From: an uncultured Bacteroides sp.
Lineage (GTDB): Bacteria; Bacteroidota; Bacteroidia; Bacteroidales; Bacteroidaceae
Reading direction: 5' to 3'
Assembly: GCA_900552075.1 (NCBI GenBank)
Contig: URYL01000005.1
Coordinates: forward strand, 1 to 64,000
Length of the DNA: 64,000 nt
How positions within the stretch are numbered: the first letter of the stretch is position 1; every line of letters begins with the position of its first letter. The notes beneath the pieces are model-generated. The model was not told the DNA's origin, searched no databases, and saw only the letters and a program-made list of their open reading frames with translations. The position numbers and the translations under genes are program-made. Positions 50,830-60,374 of the stretch are shown here, in pieces.

Positions 50830-52071
50830 TCAGAACTGGAACAAAGCAGTCAGTACAATACGGTTGTTCTTCACCAGATGCGTATCGGTTACACGGGCCT
50901 TTGCAGTATAATCTCCATACCAGGCACCGGTCCAGGTATATTCCGCTCCAATCTTCCAGTTCGGACGATTGTAAGTAAATTCCGCGCCCAAGGTGTTCAA
51001 CTGGTCAATATCGGTTCCCGTACCCAGTACGCCGGTTACTTCCTTCGAAGCTCCCAGGTTCTTCAGGTATCCGGCAAAGATACCGCCACGGAACATACTT
51101 CCGTACATCATGTTCAACCAGGTATGGGATACGCGTACCGGCGTGTATTCCTGTTCTCCCGTACGGGCATCGGTAGAAGTAATGCCGTAACCTCCGATGG
51201 TACTGGCCTGAGTCAGGTTGGAGCCTAATACACTTTTGGCCGCCAGCAAAAAACGCTGGTGAGTATATTTCACATGAGCTTCAGCTGAAACTCCCGTAAT
51301 ACGTTCGCTCACCTTGTAGGTTTTTCCATTATATACCGACTGTGTACGTGGCGTAATGGAAGAAACGTGTACGCCTGCACCGGCCAGCAGGCCCGGACGT
51401 TTGTAGTCCATGCCCAAATAAAATTCCGGGGTACATCCGTTCTTGATGAAGCTCTGGTTTTTCTGTGTAGCCGTTGCTCCCGCTTCATTGGAAGACGGAC
51501 CGACAGACAAATACTGCGACTGCCATACGGCAGCAGCCGTCAACACGAAATGTTTTTCCGTCAAACGGTAACGTACCTGCGGCGCACGGCTGAAAGGCTG
51601 ATAAGGAGCTCCCATATTCAGGTTCAAGATATCAGGAGCCACATCTCCGTACAAAGGATGCCAGGTCTGCCCTACCAGCAACGCAGATTTTCCCCAATCG
51701 AGGTTGAAATACGCATGACGGATACGAATCAGCGAGTAGGTCGTTCCTGAACCGCGGAAGTCGATTTCCACCTTTGCTGAGGTCTTGGCCTTACCGAACA
51801 TGGGGCCGGTCACATCCACTCCCAACCGAGTATATAAGGTATAGAAATTACCGTCGGGCTTTGCATTCATATCCTTTCCATCCGCATCGGGGGCCACATC
51901 CTTTGGATACATATAAAAAAGTCCGTCCACAGTCTCCGAATTGGAACGACTGTTATAAAACAAGTCTGTACGTACCTGGCCATAAAACTTATAGCCGAAA
52001 TCTTTCTTCTGCGCCATCATCCCAGCCGAAACCGTCATCATAGCACACATTATAAAGAAACTCTTTTTCAT
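50830..52071 (-). CDS. Outer-membrane beta-barrel (porin-like) protein
   Basis: The 413-residue protein has a signal peptide ending MMAQ and a mature part rich in alternating beta strands (KFYGQVRTDLFYNSRS, AKVEIDFRGS, ARLIVGQTWHPL-like SALLVGQTWHPLYGD), ending in Phe (TALFQF) as outer-membrane proteins do. It resembles porins of the DcaP-like type in outline, including the GQTWHPL segment, but I cannot assign a family with certainty. It has its own promoter (52101-52132) and lies 70 bp downstream of cstA on the same strand; a role in solute entry for CstA is possible. Confidence 0.7.
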   Translation of the reverse strand: MKKSFFIMCAMMTVSAGMMAQKKDFGYKFYGQVRTDLFYNSRSNSETVDGLFYMYPKDVAPDADGKDMNAKPDGNFYTLYTRLGVDVTGPMFGKAKTSAKVEIDFRGSGTTYSLIRIRHAYFNLDWGKSALLVGQTWHPLYGDVAPDILNLNMGAPYQPFSRAPQVRYRLTEKHFVLTAAAVWQSQYLSVGPSSNEAGATATQKNQSFIKNGCTPEFYLGMDYKRPGLLAGAGVHVSSITPRTQSVYNGKTYKVSERITGVSAEAHVKYTHQRFLLAAKSVLGSNLTQASTIGGYGITSTDARTGEQEYTPVRVSHTWLNMMYGSMFRGGIFAGYLKNLGASKEVTGVLGTGTDIDQLNTLGAEFTYNRPNWKIGAEYTWTGAWYGDYTAKARVTDTHLVKNNRIVLTALFQF

Positions 52072-52100
52072 TTGAAATCACTTTTATCCTTAACCGGCTG

Positions 52101-52132
52101 CAAAAGTAGCCATAATCTGCTGAACAGCCAAA
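52101..52132 (-). promoter_or_regulatory. Promoter of the outer-membrane barrel gene
   Basis: On the minus strand TTTG (52129-52132), exactly 20 nt, then TACTTTTG (52101-52108). A full consensus match, 30 nt before the ATG. Confidence 0.7.
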
Positions 52133-52141
52133 CAAAAATCC

Positions 52142-53572
52142 TTACAAGGAACGTACCCGGCGGAACCAACAGACAAACCAGACTGCTGCCACCAACGTAC
52201 AAACTCCGCCAATGACATAGGAAATTTCTCCTCCCAATGAAAAGCCTTCGGGGGCAATGAACAAGTAAGTCGAGCAGACACTCGTCATGAACAAGGCCGG
52301 TATCAGGGTCACCCAATAATTTTTCCGGGTTCCCACCAGATAGGCCGTAATGGCCCACAACGTGAAGACCGACAGCGTCTGGTTGCACCAGGCAAAATAG
52401 CGCCAGATAACTTTGAAACCTTCCGCATCGCCAAAACTATAAATCAGCAAAGCCACCGTCACCACAAAAATGGGAATGCTGATGACCAGCCGTTTCCCGA
52501 TGGAGCGCTGTTCCACATGGAAGAAGTCGGCTACAATCAGACGGGCCGAACGGAGGGCCGTATCGCCACTCGTAATCGGAGCTGCCACAATACCTAAAAT
52601 GGCCAGGATACCTCCAAAAGCGCCCAACCAATCCTTGGAAATGTCGGTAGCTACCTTGGCTCCCGAATAGGCCACTCCCGTCACCTTGTCCACAATGCCG
52701 TTTTCCTGAAAGAAATACGTGGCAGCGGCGGCCCAAATCAAAGCCACAATGCCTTCGGTCACCATCGCCCCGTAGAACACCGGACGACAATGTTTCTCGT
52801 TGGTAATGCAGCGGGCCATCAAAGGCGACTGTGTAGCATGGAAACCACTGATTGCCCCACAGGCAATGGAAATGAACATCATTGGGAATATCGGGTTTTT
52901 CTCGTATTTCGTGCCGAAGCCTTCCCACATTTCCGGAAGCGCCGGACTTTTCACATACAACATCACCAGAATACCTACCGCCATAAACAACAAGGCAAAC
53001 GCAAACAACGGATAGATGCGTCCGATAATCTTGTCGATGGGAAGCATGGTGGCCAGGATATAATACAGAAAGATGGCCACCACCCAGAAATACACATCCA
53101 AGGAAGCCGGCGTCATCCCCGCTAAGAGTTCAGCCGGACCGGACACAAACACCGCTCCCACCAGAATCATCAACAAGACGGTGAATACGCAAGCGACGTT
53201 TTTGGTCCGTACCCCCAAATAACGGCCGATAATCTCCGGCAAACTTTCTCCGTTGTTCCGCAACGACAATGTGCCGGATAGAAAATCATGCACCGCACCG
53301 GCAAAGATGGTACCGAACACAATCCACAGATACGAAGCCGTGCCGAACTGTGCACCCATGATGGCCCCGAAAATGGGACCTAAACCGGCAATGTTCAAAA
53401 ACTGAATCATAAAAATTTTCCACGCGGGAAGTGGAATAAAATCAACCCCGTCCGTCATAGTCAGCGCCGGAGTTTTTCGGGCAGAATCAGGTGCAAACAA
53501 TGTGTTAATGTATTTTCCATAAACCCAATATCCTACCACCAGCAAAATTAATGCGATAGTAAATGTGACCAT
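52142..53572 (-). CDS. cstA: CstA-family carbon starvation transporter
   Basis: The 476-residue membrane protein begins with the CstA signature (VGYWVYGKYI and FGAIMGAQFGTASYLWIVFGTIFAGAVHDFLSGTLSLRNNGESLPEIIG) and has about 13 helices, shorter than the roughly 700-residue E. coli form. CstA proteins import pyruvate or peptides when carbon is scarce. The promoter box TACTTTTG is at 53602-53609. It lies 70 bp upstream of the barrel gene on the same strand and is divergent from the GHL10 gene. Confidence 0.9.
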   Translation of the reverse strand: MVTFTIALILLVVGYWVYGKYINTLFAPDSARKTPALTMTDGVDFIPLPAWKIFMIQFLNIAGLGPIFGAIMGAQFGTASYLWIVFGTIFAGAVHDFLSGTLSLRNNGESLPEIIGRYLGVRTKNVACVFTVLLMILVGAVFVSGPAELLAGMTPASLDVYFWVVAIFLYYILATMLPIDKIIGRIYPLFAFALLFMAVGILVMLYVKSPALPEMWEGFGTKYEKNPIFPMMFISIACGAISGFHATQSPLMARCITNEKHCRPVFYGAMVTEGIVALIWAAAATYFFQENGIVDKVTGVAYSGAKVATDISKDWLGAFGGILAILGIVAAPITSGDTALRSARLIVADFFHVEQRSIGKRLVISIPIFVVTVALLIYSFGDAEGFKVIWRYFAWCNQTLSVFTLWAITAYLVGTRKNYWVTLIPALFMTSVCSTYLFIAPEGFSLGGEISYVIGGVCTLVAAVWFVCWFRRVRSL

Positions 53573-53601
53573 ATATTTTCGATTTATCTCTTATTTCGCC
53601 G

Positions 53602-53609
53602 CAAAAGTA
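53602..53609 (-). promoter_or_regulatory. -7 element of cstA
   Basis: Minus-strand TACTTTTG fits TAnnTTTG, 30 nt before the ATG. CTTG occurs 18 nt upstream as a poor -33. Confidence 0.5.
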
Positions 53610-53753
53610 ATAAAAAGAAATAAAACGCAAGAGATAACGATAAATTTTATCACCCGAAGAAATAATATCCTTCTATAAAGAAATAAAACGCGCCCTATTT
53701 AAAGGACATAAAAAAGGCCTCGAAATAGCCACATTAGAAAACTGTATTTTCAA

Positions 53754-53785
53754 TTTGCCTCTGCGACCAGCTTTGATTATATTTG
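53754..53785 (+). promoter_or_regulatory. Promoter of the GHL10 gene
   Basis: TTTG (53754-53757), exactly 20 nt, then TATATTTG (53778-53785), a full match. The ATG is at 53804. Confidence 0.75.
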
Positions 53786-53803
53786 CGGAAATTTTAATCA
53801 GAC

Positions 53804-55459
53804 ATGCGAATTCTCATCACTTTGCTATTGATAAGCAGCTTTCTTTTCGCACAGGCACAGCCCAAAGAAGAAATCCGTGCCACGTGGCTGACCACGCTCG
53901 GAGGAATGGACTGGCCCACCCGAAAAGCCAATTCCCCCAAAGGTATCGAAGCACAAAAACAAGAACTCATCCAACAGCTGGACGCGTTGCAGGCGGCCCA
54001 TTTCAACACCGTACTTTTCCAGACCCGGCTTCGAGGGGATGTGATTTATCCTTCTGCGTATGAAACCTTTGCGGAAAGCCTGACCGGCCATACAGGAAAA
54101 AATCCCGGATACGACCCCTTGCAGTTTGCCATCGAAGAATGTCACAAGCGGGGCCTTGAGTTTCATGCCTGGCTGGTATGCATCCCTATCGGCAACAAAC
54201 GGCAGGTTGGCCTGTTAGGGAAGGACTGCGTCGTCAAAAAGCAGCCCAAGCTTTGCAAGCAGTTCAACGGAAGCTGGTATCTCGACCCCGGCAATCCCGG
54301 TACGGCCGAATACCTCAGTCAGATAGCCAAGGAAATCGTCTCACGCTACGATGTGGACGGTATTCATCTGGACTATATCCGCTACCCGGAGCAAGGAGAA
54401 AAATTTCCCGACAAGGACACGTACCGCAAATACGGGAAGAAACAAGACCTGAAACAATGGAGAAGAGACAACATCACACACATTGTCCGGCGAATTTATA
54501 CGGAAGTCAAGCGACTGAAACCCTGGGTCAAAGTAAGCAGTTCCCCCATCGGAAAGTTCAATGACACCCGGCGCTACTCCTCCTTCGGATGGAATGCCTA
54601 TGAAACGGTCTATCAGGATGCCCAGAAATGGTTGAACGAAGGCATTCAGGATGCCCTTTTCCCGATGATGTATTTCCAGGGAAATCATTTTTATCCGTTT
54701 GCCCTCGACTGGAAGGAAAACAAGCACGACCGATGGATTGTACCGGGACTGGGCATTTATTTCCTTCACCCGAAAGAACAGAATTGGCAAATCGATGAGA
54801 TTATCCGTCAGATTTATTTCACCCGACGCATCGGGCTGGACGGACAGGCTTATTTCCGCAACAAGTTCATGCTCGGCAATACCAAAGGAATACTGGACGA
54901 ACTGAAAGGCAACTTCTATGTTTACCCGGCCGTGGTTCCGCCTATGCGATGGGCTTCACAGACTGCTCCCACTTCGCCCACCACCCCCAGCGTGAAACTG
55001 CAAGGAGAAAATGTCCAAATGACCTGGAAGGCCTCTGAAAGCCAGCCGGGAGGAATCTACTATCGCGTGTATGCTTCCGACACGTATCCCGTCGATACAG
55101 AGAAAGCCAAAAATCTGATTCTCTCGCGGACCGACAGTTGCCAGTACACGTTCACTGCCAACCCGTCACAAAAAGGAGGCATCTACTGGGCCGTGACGGC
55201 TGTCAACCGCTTTGGATTTGAAAGCGCCCCTTTGGCGTTGAATGCCCCAGCCAAAGACGAGCCTTCCATCTTATACGGACGACTCCCCGTGCTTCCGAAA
55301 GGCTATACCCTGATTGTCAGTGAGGCGACAGGAATCGAAATTCTCCGGACCACCCAGCCCGAGAAAGACATTCCTCGGAAAATCGGCAAAGGATTCTTCC
55401 GACTGAGCTTGCTGGCGCCCGATGGAAGCATTACCCCGGCAGGTGTCACCGTATACTGA
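53804..55459 (+). CDS. GHL10-type glycoside-hydrolase-like protein (family 10 glycosylhydrolase, YngK-like)
   Basis: The 551-residue protein has a cleavable signal peptide (ending AQAQ, no lipobox Cys) and a GHL10 TIM-barrel domain (about 22-380): RATWLTTLGGMDWPT, FNTVLFQTRLRGDVIYPS, YDVDGIHLDYIRYPE and KVSSSPIGKF. A fibronectin-like C-terminal part (about 395-490) and a short beta tail follow. It probably acts on polysaccharide or peptidoglycan-related glycans in the periplasm or outside; the substrate is unknown. It has its own strong promoter and precedes purM by 86 bp. Confidence 0.85.
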   Translation: MRILITLLLISSFLFAQAQPKEEIRATWLTTLGGMDWPTRKANSPKGIEAQKQELIQQLDALQAAHFNTVLFQTRLRGDVIYPSAYETFAESLTGHTGKNPGYDPLQFAIEECHKRGLEFHAWLVCIPIGNKRQVGLLGKDCVVKKQPKLCKQFNGSWYLDPGNPGTAEYLSQIAKEIVSRYDVDGIHLDYIRYPEQGEKFPDKDTYRKYGKKQDLKQWRRDNITHIVRRIYTEVKRLKPWVKVSSSPIGKFNDTRRYSSFGWNAYETVYQDAQKWLNEGIQDALFPMMYFQGNHFYPFALDWKENKHDRWIVPGLGIYFLHPKEQNWQIDEIIRQIYFTRRIGLDGQAYFRNKFMLGNTKGILDELKGNFYVYPAVVPPMRWASQTAPTSPTTPSVKLQGENVQMTWKASESQPGGIYYRVYASDTYPVDTEKAKNLILSRTDSCQYTFTANPSQKGGIYWAVTAVNRFGFESAPLALNAPAKDEPSILYGRLPVLPKGYTLIVSEATGIEILRTTQPEKDIPRKIGKGFFRLSLLAPDGSITPAGVTVY

Positions 55460-55502
55460 TGCATTTTATTCCGAAACGCATGGTAATAAAAGGAATATTC
55501 AC

Positions 55503-55510
55503 TAAATTTG
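55503..55510 (+). promoter_or_regulatory. -7 element of the purM-like gene
   Basis: TAAATTTG followed by C fits TAnnTTTG, 35 nt before the ATG at 55546. The -33 is not clear. Confidence 0.45.
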
Positions 55511-55545
55511 CACATTCAATTGAAACAAACAAACTTACTATACTC

Positions 55546-56715
55546 ATGAGCAATCAACGATACATGCAGCGCGGCGTATCTGCATCAAAAGAAGATGTAC
55601 ACAACGCCATCAAGAACATTGACAAAGGTATTTTTCCGAACGCATTCTGTAAAATTATTCCTGATATTCTGGGAGGTGACCCGGAATACTGCAACATCAT
55701 GCATGCCGACGGAGCCGGTACCAAATCTTCACTGGCGTATTTGTACTGGAAAGAAACCGGCGACTTGTCTGTATGGAAGGGCATCGCACAGGATGCACTG
55801 ATTATGAACATCGATGACTTGTTGTGCGTGGGTGCAGTAGACAACATTCTGGTATCTTCTACCATCGGACGCAACAAGCTGCTTGTACCGGGTGAAGTGA
55901 TTTCAGCCATCATCAACGGCACGGATGAACTGCTGGCCGAACTCCGTGAAATGGGAGTAGGTGTCTATGCCACCGGTGGAGAAACCGCCGATGTAGGTGA
56001 CTTGGTCCGTACCATCATCGTGGACAGTACGGTGACTTGCCGTATGAAACGTGCGGATGTCATCAACAATGCCAATATCCGCCCGGGGGATGTGATTGTG
56101 GGTCTGGCCTCTTACGGTCAGGCAACTTATGAGAAAGAATACAACGGCGGTATGGGCAGCAACGGTCTGACCAGCGCCCGTCACGATGTGTTCAGCAAAT
56201 ACCTGGCAGAGAAATATCCGGAAAGCTATGACCATGCTGTACCTGAAGAACTGGTTTACAGTGGCAAACTGAAGCTGACGGATGCAGTAGAAGGTTCTCC
56301 GCTGGATGCCGGCAAACTGGTGCTGTCTCCAACCCGTACCTATGCTCCGGTAGTCAAGAAACTGCTGGATGCCCTGCGTCCACAAATCCACGGTATGGTT
56401 CACTGCTCAGGCGGTGCCCAGACAAAAGTGCTGCACTTCGTAGGCGACAACTGCCGGGTCATCAAAGACAACCTCTTCCCTGTGCCTCCTTTGTTCCGCA
56501 CCATCAAGGAACAGAGCGGTACCGACTGGGACGAAATGTACAAAGTGTTCAACATGGGACACCGTCTGGAAGTCTACCTGTCACCGGAGCATGCAGAGCA
56601 GGTAATTGAAATCAGCAAGTCGTTCAACATTGATGCACAGATCATCGGACGTATCGAAGAGAGCGACCACAAAGAACTGATTATCCGTTCTGAATTCGGA
56701 GAATTCAAATACTAA
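55546..56715 (+). CDS. purM: Phosphoribosylformylglycinamidine cyclo-ligase (PurM family)
   Basis: The 389-residue protein starts at the ATG at 55546 (MSNQRYMQRGVSASKEDV). It shows PurM features: HADGAGTKSSLAYLYW, IAQDALIMNIDDLLCVGA, YATGGETADVGDLV and GVVVGLASYGQ-like VIVGLASYGQATYEKEYNGGMGSNGLTS. It makes AIR in purine synthesis. It is longer than E. coli PurM (345), as I recall for Bacteroidetes. The 29-residue TTG extension upstream crosses the promoter and is rejected. Confidence 0.9.
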   Translation: MSNQRYMQRGVSASKEDVHNAIKNIDKGIFPNAFCKIIPDILGGDPEYCNIMHADGAGTKSSLAYLYWKETGDLSVWKGIAQDALIMNIDDLLCVGAVDNILVSSTIGRNKLLVPGEVISAIINGTDELLAELREMGVGVYATGGETADVGDLVRTIIVDSTVTCRMKRADVINNANIRPGDVIVGLASYGQATYEKEYNGGMGSNGLTSARHDVFSKYLAEKYPESYDHAVPEELVYSGKLKLTDAVEGSPLDAGKLVLSPTRTYAPVVKKLLDALRPQIHGMVHCSGGAQTKVLHFVGDNCRVIKDNLFPVPPLFRTIKEQSGTDWDEMYKVFNMGHRLEVYLSPEHAEQVIEISKSFNIDAQIIGRIEESDHKELIIRSEFGEFKY

Positions 56716-56732
56716 CCAGCTCTTACGATTAT

Positions 56733-57002
56733 ATGAAACCGCAAGAAAAGCAAGGATGTCTCATCAGTATCGGATTACTCGTCTTATAGGTTATCCTTTT
56801 CTATCTTAGCATTGAATTTGACTCCCCTTTTCTCAAAACGATAAGTTTTGGACTCCCAGGGTTTATTCTTTCCTTTGTTTTTGGAAAATACTTTGGTGCC
56901 AAAGAGTTTCAATGGAAAGCTAAAAGAGATTTAGCACTCATCTTGCTCGGTTTCATATTATTGGTTTTCTTTACCTGGATGGCCTATGGCAGATTATGGT
57001 AA
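56733..57002 (+). pseudogene. Small membrane protein gene broken by an in-frame TAG
   Basis: An ATG at 56733 opens a frame of 18 codons (MKPQEKQGCLISIGLLVL) that meets TAG at 56787-56789. The same frame then continues open for 70 more codons to TAA at 57000, encoding hydrophobic segments (VILFYL, GLPGFILSFVFG, LILLGFILLVFFTWMAY) with basic loops (KYFGAKEFQWKAKRD). The first part ends in the middle of a membrane helix, so the gene looks like a small two- to three-helix membrane protein disrupted by one nonsense change. A sequencing error or readthrough are alternatives. It sits between purM and prfA, 17 bp after purM. Confidence 0.6.
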
Positions 57003-57047
57003 ACAAATACCTATCTCATCACTCAACTGTATAAGCATTCCATTAGA

Positions 57048-58157
57048 ATGGCAGAAAACAATACATTATTAGAAAAATTAGACGGCTTGGTATCACGTTT
57101 TGAGGAAGTATCAACCCTGATTACAGACCCGAACGTGATAGCCGACCAGAAACGATACGTCAAACTGACCAAAGAATATAAAGAACTGGGCGACCTGATG
57201 GCTGCCCGCAAGGAATACCTGCAATGCCTCAACGGGCTGGAGGAGGCCAAAATGATGATGGCCGAGAACGACCCGGAAATGAAGGAAATGGCCCGCGAAG
57301 AAGCGGCAACCTGTGAAGCCCGTATTCCCCAGCTGGAAGAAGAAATTAAACTGTTACTTATCCCAGCCGATCCGCAGGATGACCGCAACGCCATCCTGGA
57401 AATCCGTGGAGGTACGGGAGGCGATGAAGCCGCCATCTTTGCCGGCGATTTGTTCCGCATGTATTCCAAATACTGTGAACGCAAAGGCTGGAAACTGGAA
57501 GTATCCAGTGCCAACGAAGGAGCTTCCGGAGGTTTCAAGGAAATCATCTGTTCCATCACCGGAGAGAAAGTATACGGAACCTTGAAATACGAATCGGGCG
57601 TGCACCGCGTACAGCGTGTACCGGCCACCGAAACCCAGGGACGTGTCCACACTTCCGCAGCTTCCGTAGCCGTACTGCCCGAAGCGGAACCCTTTGACGT
57701 GGAAATCAACGAAGGCGAAATCAAATGGGATACTTTCCGAAGCGGAGGTGCCGGAGGACAGAACGTGAACAAGGTAGAATCGGGCGTCCGCCTGCGTTAC
57801 AACTGGAAGAACCCCAACACGGGTATCGTAGAAGAAATCCTCATCGAGTGTACGGAAACCCGTGACCAACCGAAGAACAAGGAACGCGCCCTGAGCCGTC
57901 TGCGTACCTTCATCTACGACAAGGAGCACCAGAAGTACATTGATGACATCGCTTCCAAACGAAAGACCATGGTAAGTACCGGTGACCGTTCGGCCAAAAT
58001 CCGTACGTACAACTATCCACAGGGACGTATTACCGACCATCGCATCAACTATACCATCTACAACCTGGCGGCTTTCATGGACGGCGACATCCAGGACTGC
58101 ATCGACCACCTGATTGTGGCCGAAAATGCGGAACGGTTGAAAGAAAGCGAATTATAA
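57048..58157 (+). CDS. prfA: Peptide chain release factor 1
   Basis: The 369-residue RF1 has the catalytic GGQ motif in RSGGAGGQNVNKVESGVRL and the stop-codon recognition tripeptide PAT (VQRVPATETQGR), which marks RF1 (UAA/UAG) against the SPF of RF2. It releases the finished peptide on the ribosome. It ends with the usual helical domain. It lies 45 bp after the broken small gene and 63 bp before pyrF. Confidence 0.97.
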   Translation: MAENNTLLEKLDGLVSRFEEVSTLITDPNVIADQKRYVKLTKEYKELGDLMAARKEYLQCLNGLEEAKMMMAENDPEMKEMAREEAATCEARIPQLEEEIKLLLIPADPQDDRNAILEIRGGTGGDEAAIFAGDLFRMYSKYCERKGWKLEVSSANEGASGGFKEIICSITGEKVYGTLKYESGVHRVQRVPATETQGRVHTSAASVAVLPEAEPFDVEINEGEIKWDTFRSGGAGGQNVNKVESGVRLRYNWKNPNTGIVEEILIECTETRDQPKNKERALSRLRTFIYDKEHQKYIDDIASKRKTMVSTGDRSAKIRTYNYPQGRITDHRINYTIYNLAAFMDGDIQDCIDHLIVAENAERLKESEL

Positions 58158-58220
58158 ATAAAGGTGTATCATTTTACCCCTTACCGTGAACAATAAAGTC
58201 ACATTATTAATAAAAGAATT

Positions 58221-59045
58221 ATGAACAAACAGGAATTATTTGAAAACATCAAAAAGAAAAAATCTTTTTTGTGTGTAGGACTGGATACCGACATCAAGAA
58301 AATTCCGGAACACCTTCTGAAGGAAGAAGACCCGATTTTCACTTTCAATAAGGCAATCATTGATGCCACTGCCCCTTACTGTATCGCCTATAAACCCAAT
58401 CTGGCTTTCTATGAAAGCATGGGCGTAAAAGGATGGATCGCTTTCGAGAAGACAGTGGAATACATCAAGAAAAACTATCCTGACCAATTCATCATCGCCG
58501 ATGCCAAACGTGGTGATATCGGTAATACCTCGGCCATGTATGCCCGTACCTTCTTTGAAGAACTGAACATTGATTCTGTCACTGTAGCCCCCTATATGGG
58601 TGAAGACAGCGTAACTCCATTCCTCACTTACAAAGGCAAATGGGTTATCCTGCTGGCACTGACTTCCAACAAAGGTTCACACGACTTCCAACTGACAGAA
58701 GACAAAGAAGGCGAACGTCTGTTTGAAAAAGTATTACGCAAATCACAGGAATGGGCCAACGACCAGAACATGATGTACGTGGTAGGTGCCACTCAAGGAC
58801 GCATGTTTGAAGACATCCGTAAAATCGTCCCCCACCACTTCCTGCTGGTACCGGGAATCGGTGCTCAGGGTGGTTCACTGGAAGAAGTCTGCAAATATGG
58901 TATGACCAAGGAATGTGGCCTGATTGTAAACTCCAGCCGCGCCATTATCTATGCAGATAAAACTGAGAATTTCGCCAAAGTCGCAGGAGAAGAAGCCCAG
59001 AAAGTACAGCAACAGATGGAAAAACAACTGGCAAACATCTTGTAA
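58221..59045 (+). CDS. pyrF: Orotidine 5'-phosphate decarboxylase
   Basis: The 274-residue enzyme shows FLCVGLDTDIKKIP, KPNLAFYESMG and the catalytic ADAKRGDIGNT with the Asp-Lys pair, then VVGATQGRMF and LVPGIGAQGGS. It converts OMP to UMP, the last step of pyrimidine synthesis. This is the longer OMPDC type 2, as in Bacteroidetes and actinobacteria. A terminator follows at 59071-59119. Confidence 0.95.
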   Translation: MNKQELFENIKKKKSFLCVGLDTDIKKIPEHLLKEEDPIFTFNKAIIDATAPYCIAYKPNLAFYESMGVKGWIAFEKTVEYIKKNYPDQFIIADAKRGDIGNTSAMYARTFFEELNIDSVTVAPYMGEDSVTPFLTYKGKWVILLALTSNKGSHDFQLTEDKEGERLFEKVLRKSQEWANDQNMMYVVGATQGRMFEDIRKIVPHHFLLVPGIGAQGGSLEEVCKYGMTKECGLIVNSSRAIIYADKTENFAKVAGEEAQKVQQQMEKQLANIL

Positions 59046-59070
59046 CAAAATAATTTGCACACAACCATAC

Positions 59071-59119
59071 AAGAAGTATAAAGTTCCTCATACACAACGG
59101 GACTTTATACTTCTTTTTT
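59071..59119 (+). terminator. Intrinsic terminator of pyrF
   Basis: A perfect 14-bp stem AAGAAGTATAAAGT/ACTTTATACTTCTT with a 17-nt loop and a T6 run. The rest of the 284-bp gap to lpxD is A/T-rich; it holds a TAATTTGC near-match to the -7 box (about 59239-59246). Confidence 0.8.
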
Positions 59120-59329
59120 ATTCTAAAATTCATACAAAAAGTCCTAATTCAAGAAGAATTTTGTACGTACACATAAAAATCAAAGGACATTTCCGGCAAA
59201 TAATTGGCATTTTTCACGGATATATAAAAAAAAAATACGTAATTTGCATAATTAAGTAGTAAGTATGCTTTTTCAAGCAGAAAAGATTTGAAAAACAACC
59301 AGGAAAAAAAGGAACAAAAGATAATTAAT

Positions 59330-60370
59330 ATGGAGTTCTCAGCTAAACAAATTGCGGAATACATCCAAGGAACCATCGTTGGAGATGAAAATGCCAAAGT
59401 ACATACCTTCGCAAAAATAGAAGAAGGCGTACCGGGGGCATTATCCTTTCTATCCAATCCAAAATATACTCATTACATCTACGAAACTCAATCAACCATC
59501 GTATTGGTAAACAAGGACTTTCATCCAGAGCATGAAATCAAGGCAACCTTGATAAAAGTGAACGATGCCTACGAAAGTCTGGCCAAGCTGATGACACTTT
59601 ATGAAATGAGTATGCCCAAAAAGAAAGGAATCAGTTCGTTAGCCTCCATTGCTGAAAATGTAAAGATTGGAAAAGACGTCTATATCGGTCCTTTCGCCTG
59701 TATTGAAGAAGGGACTGAAATCGGCGACAACGCATACATACATCCACAAGTAACCGTGGGAAGTCATGCCAAGATTGGAACAAACACCATTCTTTATCCG
59801 CATGTCACGGTTTACCACGACTGCCACATCGGCAACAACTGTATCCTACATGCAGGAGCCGTCATCGGCGCCGACGGATTCGGCTTTGCTCCTGCACCGG
59901 AAGGATATGAGAAAATTCCCCAAATTGGAATTGTCATTATAGAAGATAATGTGGAAATAGGTGCCAACACATGCGTAGACCGTGCCACAATGGGAGCCAC
60001 TCTCGTTCATCAGGGAGTCAAACTGGACAACCTCATCCAAGTGGCACACAATGTAGAAATCGGCAAGAACACCGTCATGGCTTCGCAGGTAGGAATAGCC
60101 GGATCGGCCAAAATCGGTGAATGGTGTATGTTCGGTGGCCAGGTTGGTGTGGCAGGACACATCAAAGTGGGTGACCACGTCACTGTCGGCGCACAATCCG
60201 GCATCCCAGGAAATACCAAATCTCATTCTACCTTAATGGGATATCCAGCCATCGATCCGAAACAGTTTGCGCGTTCCGCTGCGATTTACAAGAAACTTCC
60301 GGATATGTACGTAGAACTTGGACGCCTGCAGAAAGAAATCGAAGAATTAAAAAAACAACTAAATAAATAA
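59330..60370 (+). CDS. lpxD: UDP-3-O-(3-hydroxyacyl)glucosamine N-acyltransferase
   Basis: The 346-residue LpxD starts at the ATG at 59330. It has an N-terminal UDP-binding domain (LSFLSNPKYTHYIYETQSTIVLV) and a left-handed beta-helix of hexapeptide repeats (VKIGKDVYIGPFACIEEGTEIGDNAYI and so on) with ILHAGAVIGADGFGFAP. It adds the second acyl chain in lipid A synthesis. It is the first gene of the lpxD, lpxC-fabZ, lpxA run, 4 bp before the fusion gene. The TTG extension is rejected. Confidence 0.95.
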   Translation: MEFSAKQIAEYIQGTIVGDENAKVHTFAKIEEGVPGALSFLSNPKYTHYIYETQSTIVLVNKDFHPEHEIKATLIKVNDAYESLAKLMTLYEMSMPKKKGISSLASIAENVKIGKDVYIGPFACIEEGTEIGDNAYIHPQVTVGSHAKIGTNTILYPHVTVYHDCHIGNNCILHAGAVIGADGFGFAPAPEGYEKIPQIGIVIIEDNVEIGANTCVDRATMGATLVHQGVKLDNLIQVAHNVEIGKNTVMASQVGIAGSAKIGEWCMFGGQVGVAGHIKVGDHVTVGAQSGIPGNTKSHSTLMGYPAIDPKQFARSAAIYKKLPDMYVELGRLQKEIEELKKQLNK

Positions 60371-60374
60371 ACCC

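Noticed and set aside
55459..55545. N-terminal extension of purM
   Set aside because: It would cross the TAAATTTG promoter box and adds residues unlike PurM.
59239..59246. lpxD promoter
   Set aside because: TAATTTGC is one base short of TAnnTTTG and lacks a -33 partner; noted only as a near-match.
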